From positions 1-37,875 of the forward strand of contig CAJUPQ010000031.1 of assembly GCA_910588505.1 (NCBI GenBank): a stretch of DNA of 37,875 nucleotides. The letters run 5' to 3'. This DNA comes from an uncultured Hungatella sp. (GTDB taxonomy: Bacteria; Bacillota; Clostridia; Lachnospirales; Lachnospiraceae). The notes beneath the pieces were generated by a model that did not search any database, was not told the DNA's origin, and saw only the letters and a list, made by a program, of their open reading frames with translations. Position numbers and translations under genes: made by a program. Shown here piece by piece: positions 31,746 through 37,875 of this stretch. Every line of letters begins with the position of its first letter. The stretch's first letter is position 1.

Positions 31746-33866
31746 TCATACGCCCTGGACCGCGTTCTTTCCCGCCACATAGCCATAATACATGGCCATG
31801 GAGTGGGAAACGCCCTTTAAGGTGATGGGATATTCGGTAGCGCACCGATTTCCCTGTACATTACCTGCAACATACAGGCCGGGAATCTGATTCCGGTCTT
31901 CATCATAGGTATGGCAGTCTTCATCAGACTCCAGCCCGCCGATAATCACCAGAAGCAGCGCGCACTCAAACTGATCCGCATAGAAGGGGCCTTTGCTCAG
32001 CGGCCACATGCGGCTGGACACCTTTCCAAAATCCAGATCCTCGCCCTGCTCTGCCAGCTGATTGTACCTTTCTATGGATTTAAGGGCTGTCTCCCGGGCT
32101 TTTTTGTCATCAGGGTATAATTTCTCCACCAGTTCTTCCAGTGTGTCGGCTGTGACGCACCGCCCGTCCGCAATAGCCTCCTCCAGCTGATAAGGACTCT
32201 TGTAGTTGCGGTATGTCTTGTTGTTGGCTGGCGCCTCTTCCGGAGTAATATCCTCAAAATAGCAGGCTCCGCCGTGAACTGCCGGCATGTAGGGAAGCTG
32301 CTGGGGCCAGTTGGCGTCAAAGATCTGCCAGCTCTTTCTGTCCTTTAGCAGCTCAATCTGGTTTTCCAGCTGCTGTCCCGGCAGATCTTCATTCATAAAG
32401 CGTTTGCCATTCATATCCAGATTCAAAAATCCCGCAATACCCATGACTCCCACACCGGCCAGATCCGCACCGCCGCCCATATGGTGGATCACCGGCGCAT
32501 GGGCCTGCTGCACAGCCGCTCCTGCCCACATTCCCATCTTGATGCCGTCGCCCTGGTTGGTCATGTTGCCTTCCACATCCACATTGGTGAACATGCGGAC
32601 GATCCCGTTGTCGATTACATCCGGACAGAAATGCTTCACCATGGCCTCATTCTGGGAATAATCCCCTGTAGACAGGATAACGCCCTTTGACGCTTTCACC
32701 TTCAGATATTTCCCAGTTGCGGAATTACGAATGTACGCGCCCGTACACTTTCCGTCCTCCATGATCAGTTTTTCCGCGAAATGGCCGTACCTGGCATCTA
32801 CCTTCCCCGTGTCCATAGCCGCCTCCATGTTTTTCTGAACCGTCACACTCTGATTAGGCAGAAATTCCACGGATGTGGGATAGCAGGGAAAATCCTCCTT
32901 GGTCCAGTCATATTTTTCAGGAAGCGGGTAAAAAATGGGGATGAGGAAATTGTCCGCGCTCTCGTCAGGGATGGGCGAACGGGTCTCAGGCGCAAAGTAC
33001 AGATCCGGGTTGGCAGCCACCCACCAGTCGAATACCTCCCCGATGTTGTTGGCCCACTTGCTGATAATGGCACGCTTCACCTTATAGCAGGATTCCTTCA
33101 TGTGGAAATCCACCATACCGTCGATCTGCTCCTTGGTCCAGGTATCCCGTCCCCATTTGGCCTGCACCTTGCCGTTGATGACCGCGTACTCTCCGCTGCG
33201 GCACTGAGGGCTGTCCGCCTTCTCGATAGCCACAACGCTGGCTCCTTCCTCAGCCGCGGCCCGCACTGCAGCAACGCCTGCGATCCCGCATCCGATGACC
33301 AGCACATCTGTGGTGATCTCCTCGTCCACCATGTCGTCCGTGATCTCCGGGGCTTTCCCCAGCCAGTCCTCCTCACCTGCCGCCGCGGCCGCAGTCTCTC
33401 CCGCCGGTGCCACAGCCTCGCCTTTTGCCTGGGCGATACAGTCCCGGGCCGCCTTTTTCACCGCGTTGGTGGTAACCGTGGCCCCTGCTATGGCGTCAAT
33501 GTCCGCGGACTGATTCTTCAAAAGAGCTGCCTTCAGGTCGTCCCCTGCCGCCTGCCCGATAGTATCAGTCTCATTGGACAGATCCAGAGCCACATCCGTG
33601 ATACTGTTCTCGTCAAAAGTCATGGTAACCGTCACCGGCCCCATGCCCTGGGCAGTCGCGCTGTATGTACCCGGCGTGTAGACCCCTGCCGCAGCGGCAG
33701 GGGTCTCAGCCGCAGTCGATGACGGGGCAGCAGTTCCCTCTGTGGACCCGGCGGTGGCTCCCGTATCGCTGGCGCAGGCCCCCAGCACCCCGGCCGCCGC
33801 GATGCTCAAAGCCCCCGCAGCCGTGCCTTTTAAGAAATCCCGGCGGGAAATGTTTTTCTTTTCCAT
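31746..33866 (-). CDS. Tat-exported lipoprotein FMN/FAD reductase (fumarate/urocanate reductase family)
   Basis: The 706-residue protein starts with a twin-Arg signal (SRRDFLKG, residues 7-14) and a lipobox-like VLGAC (Cys31), so it should be folded inside, exported by Tat and anchored outside. A low-complexity Ala/Thr linker runs to ~60. An FMN_bind domain (~62-150) contains DAIAGATVTT, where Thr130 fits the ApbE flavinylation motif. From ~185 a FAD_binding_2 domain begins with VLVIGCGIAGVAAVRAA and ends PGLYVAGNVQGNRCATEYP. The family reduces fumarate, urocanate or other enoates as terminal electron acceptors. The substrate cannot be read. No apbE gene is in the window. Its stop lies 82 bp before the ferredoxin start, so they may form one module with two promoters. 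Confidence 0.9.
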   Translation of the reverse strand: MEKKNISRRDFLKGTAAGALSIAAAGVLGACASDTGATAGSTEGTAAPSSTAAETPAAAAGVYTPGTYSATAQGMGPVTVTMTFDENSITDVALDLSNETDTIGQAAGDDLKAALLKNQSADIDAIAGATVTTNAVKKAARDCIAQAKGEAVAPAGETAAAAAGEEDWLGKAPEITDDMVDEEITTDVLVIGCGIAGVAAVRAAAEEGASVVAIEKADSPQCRSGEYAVINGKVQAKWGRDTWTKEQIDGMVDFHMKESCYKVKRAIISKWANNIGEVFDWWVAANPDLYFAPETRSPIPDESADNFLIPIFYPLPEKYDWTKEDFPCYPTSVEFLPNQSVTVQKNMEAAMDTGKVDARYGHFAEKLIMEDGKCTGAYIRNSATGKYLKVKASKGVILSTGDYSQNEAMVKHFCPDVIDNGIVRMFTNVDVEGNMTNQGDGIKMGMWAGAAVQQAHAPVIHHMGGGADLAGVGVMGIAGFLNLDMNGKRFMNEDLPGQQLENQIELLKDRKSWQIFDANWPQQLPYMPAVHGGACYFEDITPEEAPANNKTYRNYKSPYQLEEAIADGRCVTADTLEELVEKLYPDDKKARETALKSIERYNQLAEQGEDLDFGKVSSRMWPLSKGPFYADQFECALLLVIIGGLESDEDCHTYDEDRNQIPGLYVAGNVQGNRCATEYPITLKGVSHSMAMYYGYVAGKNAVQGV

Positions 33867-33914
33867 ATGAACTCCCTCTTTCTGAATGTATTTTCAAAAC
33901 CTTTTGTGACTGTA

Positions 33915-33943
33915 AGTTTACCATAAAATCAACGGATTGCTAA
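33915..33943 (-). promoter_or_regulatory. Probable promoter of the flavoprotein gene
   Basis: TTAGCA, 17 bp and TAAACT on the minus strand, about 50 bp upstream of the ATG. Match to consensus is moderate. Confidence 0.5.
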
Positions 33944-34038
33944 CCGGGCGTGTGTAGTTGGTTTGTTTCCTTGTCTATTTGGTCAGCGTGAACCGGATAA
34001 GATGGAGCTTTAAGTTCGCCATATTAAGTGTATAATTG

Positions 34039-34134
34039 AGTGAGCAAAAGGCGAGGGTAGTCGTGATGCCTTCCCTCCCTGGCTCCACGACAAACCTCGC
34101 CCCATTTGCTCACTAAATAATACACCAATTTAAT
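34039..34134. repeat. Inverted-repeat element, copy B
   Basis: The arms AGTGAGCAAAAGGCGAGGG and CTCGCCCCATTTGCTCACT match those of copy A, with 2 bp fewer in the left arm. An inner GTCGTG/CACGAC stem encloses about 20 bp absent from copy A. The right 38 bp (34097-34134) are identical to copy A. It lies between the flavoprotein promoter and the GHKL kinase stop. Confidence 0.85.
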
Positions 34135-34153
34135 TTTGCCCAACAAATCGCTC

Positions 34154-35500
34154 TTAATGGCCTAATAGGTGTTCCTCCTCCCCTCCGGAATCGGACATCG
34201 GAATTACCACCGTCAGGATAAACCTTCCCTCTCTCGTCTCCACACTGACCTCTCCCCCATACTTTCTGGCCGCTGACCGCATATTCTTAAGTCCATACCC
34301 GTGACCGTCCCCCTCCTTGGTGGTGACCGCCTCCCCGATATGGTCAAATGCCAGCTGTCCCAAAAAGCGATTTTCTACCCGGATCACCCCGAACCTCTTC
34401 CTTCCCACGGCCCGGACCACGATCTCCCGGTCCTCCTGCTGCTCCATTTTCCCCACTGCCTCCCTGGCATTGTCCAGGGCGTTCCCAAAGATCACCAGCA
34501 GATCTTTTGGCTCCATGAACCCGAAAACCTTCCCCTCAATAGACGAGATCAGACGGATACCCAGGCAGGTACACTCCGAGCCGGCCCTCAAAAGAACGCT
34601 GTCGATCACCTCATTGCCTGTAGAGGGAAACACCTGGCAGGGCTCCATGTCCTGGATGAGAGATCCTATGTACTCCCGGATCTTCCCGTTATCGCTTAAG
34701 GAGATGATATAATTTAGGTGATGCTTCATATCGTGGTAGATCCTGTTGATCTCCCGGATCTTTTCCTGTTCCTGGCTGTAGCGGTCCTCCATGGCCTGGG
34801 TCCGGACCTTTAAAGCCTCCGTTTCCGCCCTCATCCTCTGGGCAGTGATCCAGTGTTTTGTCTGAAGCAAGATCACCAGGTCGCAGACACACAGCATCAC
34901 ACAGACTGCCACAATGGCAACATCCTGCTGCCGCCTTCCCCCAAAGTCCCGCATCTGCAGATACTTAATAAGGCCGTAAGGAATGGCCGGAAAAAACAAA
35001 AACGCCAGATCCTCTCTCTCCATCATACGCAAGCGCTCCTCCATCCCCACACTCCTCTTTATAAGCCGAAGGATCCCAAGCTGCATCGCCACGCACAAAG
35101 CCATAGACCCTGTGTTCAGCCAGGGATCCCCCATAACATCTACATGGAGCATGGGCCACATCACATCCAGAAGCAGCATTTTGCAGATATCCTTTACCAG
35201 ATAAAAAACCAGGGTCACATACCCGGCCTCCAGAAGGCTGGCCTGATCCGTCACATAAATGTATAAGGTCAGCAGAGCTATCCTGGAGAGAGAATTATAA
35301 AAAAACGGGATCGTGGCCTGCCCCATCTGCAGGCCTGTCAAAAAACACCACCACAAGATGGGGACCGCCCACGCCCACACTCCCTTCCTCTCACGCTTTG
35401 GAAGTTTTGCCGTAAAATAATGAAAGAGTCCAAACTCCGCCAGGATCCAGACCGCTGTTGCCATCCAGTCCGCCTCCCTGCTACCGTAGCCATAGATCAT
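34154..35500 (-). CDS. GHKL sensor histidine kinase (AgrC-like)
   Basis: The 448-residue membrane kinase has six or seven hydrophobic segments in residues 10-225, then a coiled-coil linker. The phosphorylation motif is YHDMKHHLNY (His near 255). The N-box is GNALDNAREA near residue 340, and the G-box GHGYGLKNMRSAARKYGG is near 395. This architecture is the AgrC/HATPase_c_5 type that pairs with LytTR regulators. Such a regulator lies 1.5 kb away on the same strand, with a hydrolase between. Its ATG overlaps a small upstream ORF (ATGA). The signal is unknown; peptides are common ligands. Confidence 0.9.
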   Translation of the reverse strand: MIYGYGSREADWMATAVWILAEFGLFHYFTAKLPKRERKGVWAWAVPILWWCFLTGLQMGQATIPFFYNSLSRIALLTLYIYVTDQASLLEAGYVTLVFYLVKDICKMLLLDVMWPMLHVDVMGDPWLNTGSMALCVAMQLGILRLIKRSVGMEERLRMMEREDLAFLFFPAIPYGLIKYLQMRDFGGRRQQDVAIVAVCVMLCVCDLVILLQTKHWITAQRMRAETEALKVRTQAMEDRYSQEQEKIREINRIYHDMKHHLNYIISLSDNGKIREYIGSLIQDMEPCQVFPSTGNEVIDSVLLRAGSECTCLGIRLISSIEGKVFGFMEPKDLLVIFGNALDNAREAVGKMEQQEDREIVVRAVGRKRFGVIRVENRFLGQLAFDHIGEAVTTKEGDGHGYGLKNMRSAARKYGGEVSVETREGRFILTVVIPMSDSGGEEEHLLGH

Positions 35501-35661
35501 CGGCCTTCTCCCTTATCCCGTCCTGGGGCAGACAAGCTTTGTGTATTTGAATACACAGTTACGATATCTTTCCCTTCTCTTTTTGTATATGCTACATTTA
35601 TTAAATTCTTAGGCGCTTCAATTTTCAGCCAGCTGTCAGCCAGATCGATTCCGATAAGCAT
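35497..35661 (-). CDS. Small ORF overlapping the GHKL kinase start
   Basis: A 54-residue frame reads MLIGIDLADSWLKIEAPKNL and then continues to a stop that overlaps the kinase ATG (ATGA). Its sequence looks protein-like (alternating hydrophobic and charged residues, VAYTKREGKDIVTVYSNTQS), and the frame stays open eight codons upstream of the ATG. The binding site (AGAGGA) is too close to the ATG. It could be the tail of a decayed gene or a real leader ORF. I do not recognise it. Confidence 0.35.
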   Translation of the reverse strand: MLIGIDLADSWLKIEAPKNLINVAYTKREGKDIVTVYSNTQSLSAPGRDKGEGR

Positions 35662-35977
35662 TCCTCTTAAGATCCATTTAAGGTAGTCTCATACTCTTAT
35701 TCAATTTATATGTTAATTTTACCGGACTCATATTAACGCACCTATAAAAACTCTATTATCCCTGGCCTGATATAATAATAGTTTTTTCCCTCCTTCTATG
35801 TCTGCTGATCCCCATTGATCATAATATCCGCGCATATCTGCTTGTCTGCTGCATTTTTCATAACTCTGGTCACTTTGATCACATCCATGGATTTCGCTCC
35901 TTCCTAATCCTTTGTACAGCGCATAATAATCCGATTCCGCGTTATCCATCATCTGCGCAAACCGCTGTTTCGCGTCG
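35662..35977 (-). other. Decayed-looking stretch with short ORFs
   Basis: Several short minus-strand frames lie here. One (35796-35888) encodes a 30-residue peptide beginning MDVIKVTRVMKNAADK after a strong GGAAGGAGCG site. A longer frame (35728-36042) overlaps the hydrolase end. A second GAAGGAGGG follows the peptide stop but leads to no ATG. This may be a degraded gene or a small-peptide locus belonging to the neighbouring kinase. Confidence 0.3.
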
Positions 35978-36937
35978 TCAAGGCCTCTGTCTCTCCCCAA
36001 ATGCCGCCCGTCTCGCCCACTCCCCGATATCCCTGTACACACGCTCCTTATTCACCTCATTGAGCACCTCATGTCTGCTGTCCCGGTAAAGCTTTACCGT
36101 CACATCCCGAACGCCCGCTTTTCTCAGCTGCCGTTCCACTGCCCTGACGCCCTTTCCAAAATCCCCCACCGGATCCCTGTCCCCGGACACCAGCACAATG
36201 GGAAGATCCTTAGGGATCCCTGCGGCATAGTCATCCTTCCCGTCGTAATACACCGTCTCCATCAGAGCGTAGAACCCGCTTAAAGTAAAATGGAACGTAC
36301 ACTTAGGATTCTCATAGTAAGCCTTCACCACTGACACATCCCTTGTAAGCCAGCTGTCCCCAGGCACAGTCCCATCCAGGTTAAAGTTTCTGAACGCACC
36401 GGAAAAGACCGCCCGCTCCATAAGCGGACACCTAAAATGCCACCCCTTCCAGGCCGCGGCCCCGCCGATAAGCCCCATAGCCAGTCTGGCTTTCCAGGCA
36501 GGCACATACCCGCATCCCATAATAACAGCCCCCGACAGATCCCTGCCATACCGGGTCAGATATCTCCGCAGAAGATAGGAGCCCATGCTGTGTCCCAGAA
36601 TAACATAGGGCATCCCCTTATTCTGCCGCTGGGTTACCGTCCGAACCCTGTGTATATCCCGAACCATACACCAGCCGCCATGGTCCCCTGCCATATATCC
36701 CCAGTCATCCTCACTGACCACAGAATCTCCATGTCCCAGGTGGTCATGTCCCACCACCAGAAATCCCTGCTCTGTCAAATACTCTGCAAAGGCCTCATAT
36801 CTCTCAATATATTCCACCATCCCATGGACAATCTGAAATACCGCCTCATACTTCCCGGAGTCGGGGATCCACCTTACTCCGTGTATCATAGTCCTTCCAT
36901 CGCTGGACAGAAACCGAAAATTCTCCCTCTTAGCCAT
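35978..36937 (-). CDS. Alpha/beta hydrolase, lysophospholipase/monoacylglycerol lipase type
   Basis: The 319-residue protein has the serine hydrolase fold of the Hydrolase_4 (S33) group. HGMVEYIERYEAFAEYL and GHDHLGHGDS are typical of the lid and oxyanion side. The nucleophile lies in VILGHSMGS near residue 116. The acid Asp is in VLVSGDRDPVG near 255 and the His in SRHEVLNE near 290. There is no signal peptide, so it acts in the cytoplasm. It probably cleaves monoacylglycerols or lysophospholipids. It sits between the LytTR regulator and the kinase on the same strand, which suggests a link to that signalling unit. Confidence 0.9.
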   Translation of the reverse strand: MAKRENFRFLSSDGRTMIHGVRWIPDSGKYEAVFQIVHGMVEYIERYEAFAEYLTEQGFLVVGHDHLGHGDSVVSEDDWGYMAGDHGGWCMVRDIHRVRTVTQRQNKGMPYVILGHSMGSYLLRRYLTRYGRDLSGAVIMGCGYVPAWKARLAMGLIGGAAAWKGWHFRCPLMERAVFSGAFRNFNLDGTVPGDSWLTRDVSVVKAYYENPKCTFHFTLSGFYALMETVYYDGKDDYAAGIPKDLPIVLVSGDRDPVGDFGKGVRAVERQLRKAGVRDVTVKLYRDSRHEVLNEVNKERVYRDIGEWARRAAFGERQRP

Positions 36938-37045
36938 AATCCCCCTGCCTTTCTTATATTAGTAAAACGCCAACCCCGCCTGCTAATGTACCAATCCGCC
37001 GCTCTTCCTGTCTGCCAGTCCGCCAGTCCGCCGCCTTCCCGGCCT

Positions 37046-37750
37046 CTACAGACTGTCCCCTAGAAACCTGGCAAATGCCTCCATAAACGCTCTCTTCCTC
37101 TGCCTTCCCACAGGCAGATGGTGGCCCTCCACCTCCACATCGCTTTTCCCGATGGAAGACACATACGCCATATTTACCAAAAAACCATGGTGGCACCGGA
37201 AAAATAAATCCCCGGGCAGCTGCTCCTCAAAATACCGCAGAGTGCCGTTTACCTCCATCACCGCCTGTCTGCGGTGTACCCTGATCTTCCGCCCGAACAT
37301 CTCAACAAACAGAATATCATTCACATCCACCTGACAGATCGTCCCCTTGCCCTTTAGCACGATCTTCGGCGGCAGCCTCTTTCGGCGGATCTCCATGATC
37401 TTATCCAGCTCCTGCTCTATGCGCGCATCTGACACCGGCTTTAGCAGAAAATCAAGGGCCTGAACCGAGTATCCCTCAATGGCGTAACCTGCCATGTTGG
37501 TGATAAACACGATCATCACATCAGGGTCCAGGCTGCGGATCTGCCTGGCCGCCTCCATGCCGTCCATCCCTTCCATGTGGATATCCATGAAAATACTGTC
37601 AAAACCTGTTCCTGCCTTTTCCACGATCTTCTCCCCGCCCTCAAAGGGAAACACCTCCGCTGTGATCTTCTTTTCCCGAAAATACGCCTCCACAGCCGAA
37701 CAGAGCTCCTGCCTCTCTCTTGGCTCATCCTCCACCACCGCAATCTTCAA
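37046..37750 (-). CDS. LytTR-family response regulator, TTG start
   Basis: The 234-residue protein has a receiver domain (KIAVVEDEPRERQE at the start, phospho-Asp in FMDIHMEGMDG near 57, Lys in FLLKPV near 103) and a LytTR DNA-binding domain (~135-232, with DILFVEMFGRKIRVH and FFRCHHGFLVNMAYV). The TTG at 37750 is preceded by AGGAGGAG at 7 bp. The longer frame's ATG at 37807 lies upstream of the predicted transcription start, so it is rejected. It probably receives phosphate from the GHKL kinase at 34154-35500. Confidence 0.92.
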   Translation of the reverse strand: MKIAVVEDEPRERQELCSAVEAYFREKKITAEVFPFEGGEKIVEKAGTGFDSIFMDIHMEGMDGMEAARQIRSLDPDVMIVFITNMAGYAIEGYSVQALDFLLKPVSDARIEQELDKIMEIRRKRLPPKIVLKGKGTICQVDVNDILFVEMFGRKIRVHRRQAVMEVNGTLRYFEEQLPGDLFFRCHHGFLVNMAYVSSIGKSDVEVEGHHLPVGRQRKRAFMEAFARFLGDSL

Positions 37751-37785
37751 GCCGTCTCCTCCTGGTCCCGTGTATGTCTCCCCCA

Positions 37786-37814
37786 AGTGTATCACAGGTA
37801 TTTCCATATTTCAA
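37786..37814 (-). promoter_or_regulatory. Promoter of the LytTR regulator
   Basis: TTGAAA, 17 bp and TACACT on the minus strand. The predicted start near 37779 gives a leader of about 29 nt to the TTG codon. Confidence 0.75.
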
Positions 37815-37875
37815 TCCATACTAGTAGTCCGTACTCTAAATTCGTGTGCAAAGAGTGCATGATATCCGCGTCAGA

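Noticed and set aside
32781..33722. Plus-strand ORF of 313 residues antisense to the flavoprotein
   Set aside because: It is a shadow of the FMN/FAD reductase gene, without its own ribosome binding site or recognised motif.

Overview
The window looks like the chromosome of a Gram-positive, strictly anaerobic Clostridia member, most likely Lachnospiraceae (Clostridium cluster XIVa, Enterocloster/Hungatella-like). The evidence is the Firmicutes gene order rimP-nusA-ylxR-ylxQ-infB-rbfA-nrnA-truB-ribF-rpsO-pnp, moderately high GC, strong AGGAGG-type ribosome binding sites, a PPi-dependent phosphofructokinase, ANTAR and LytTR regulators, and sigma-A promoters with 17-bp spacers. I infer this from gene content; no database was searched.

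Region 1 (1-12,200, all minus strand) is the translation and RNA-metabolism core. It holds infC-rpmI-rplT behind a promoter and structured leader, then the long rimP-to-pnp operon, with pnp cut by the window edge. Unusual points are an ATT start on infC, a 1160-residue IF2 with a roughly 560-residue G/Q/R/S repeat extension, and a NusA with a Tyr/Glu-rich repeat tail.

Region 2 (12,200-19,700) is sensory and nitrogen-related. A lipoprotein solute-binding protein is translationally coupled to a very large hybrid histidine kinase, with no permease genes beside it. Divergently, a short glutamine synthetase overlaps a TTG-started ANTAR protein whose receiver domain lacks the phospho-acceptor Asp.

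Region 3 (19,700-21,850) is an accessory junction. A C-terminal fragment of a polysaccharide flippase abuts a 5'-truncated IS1595-type transposase, followed by a strong hairpin and an XRE regulator/membrane-protein pair.

Region 4 (22,150-30,000) holds single-gene or short-operon metabolism and housekeeping: pfp, a Nudix hydrolase, a CYTH phosphatase, SRPBCC-UvrD helicase-BtuR, a DUF1292 protein and gltX.

Region 5 (30,000-33,900) is a probable extracytoplasmic electron-transfer module on the minus strand. It has a Tat-lipoprotein FMN/FAD reductase, a 2x[4Fe-4S] ferredoxin, a NapH-like membrane iron-sulfur protein, and a DUF134-NifX fusion with a His/Cys-rich tail. A CRP/FNR-like palindrome is centred near -41 of the ferredoxin promoter, and a 17-bp inverted repeat sits on the -35 of the fusion gene.

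Region 6 (34,000-37,875) holds a GHKL (AgrC-like) histidine kinase, an alpha/beta hydrolase and a TTG-started LytTR response regulator. A decayed-looking stretch with small ORFs lies in front of the kinase. Two related inverted-repeat elements, sharing a 38-bp identical block, lie about 10.5 kb apart (23,508 and 34,039). The strongest candidates for something new are the reductase/ferredoxin/NapH/DUF134-NifX module and this repeat family.
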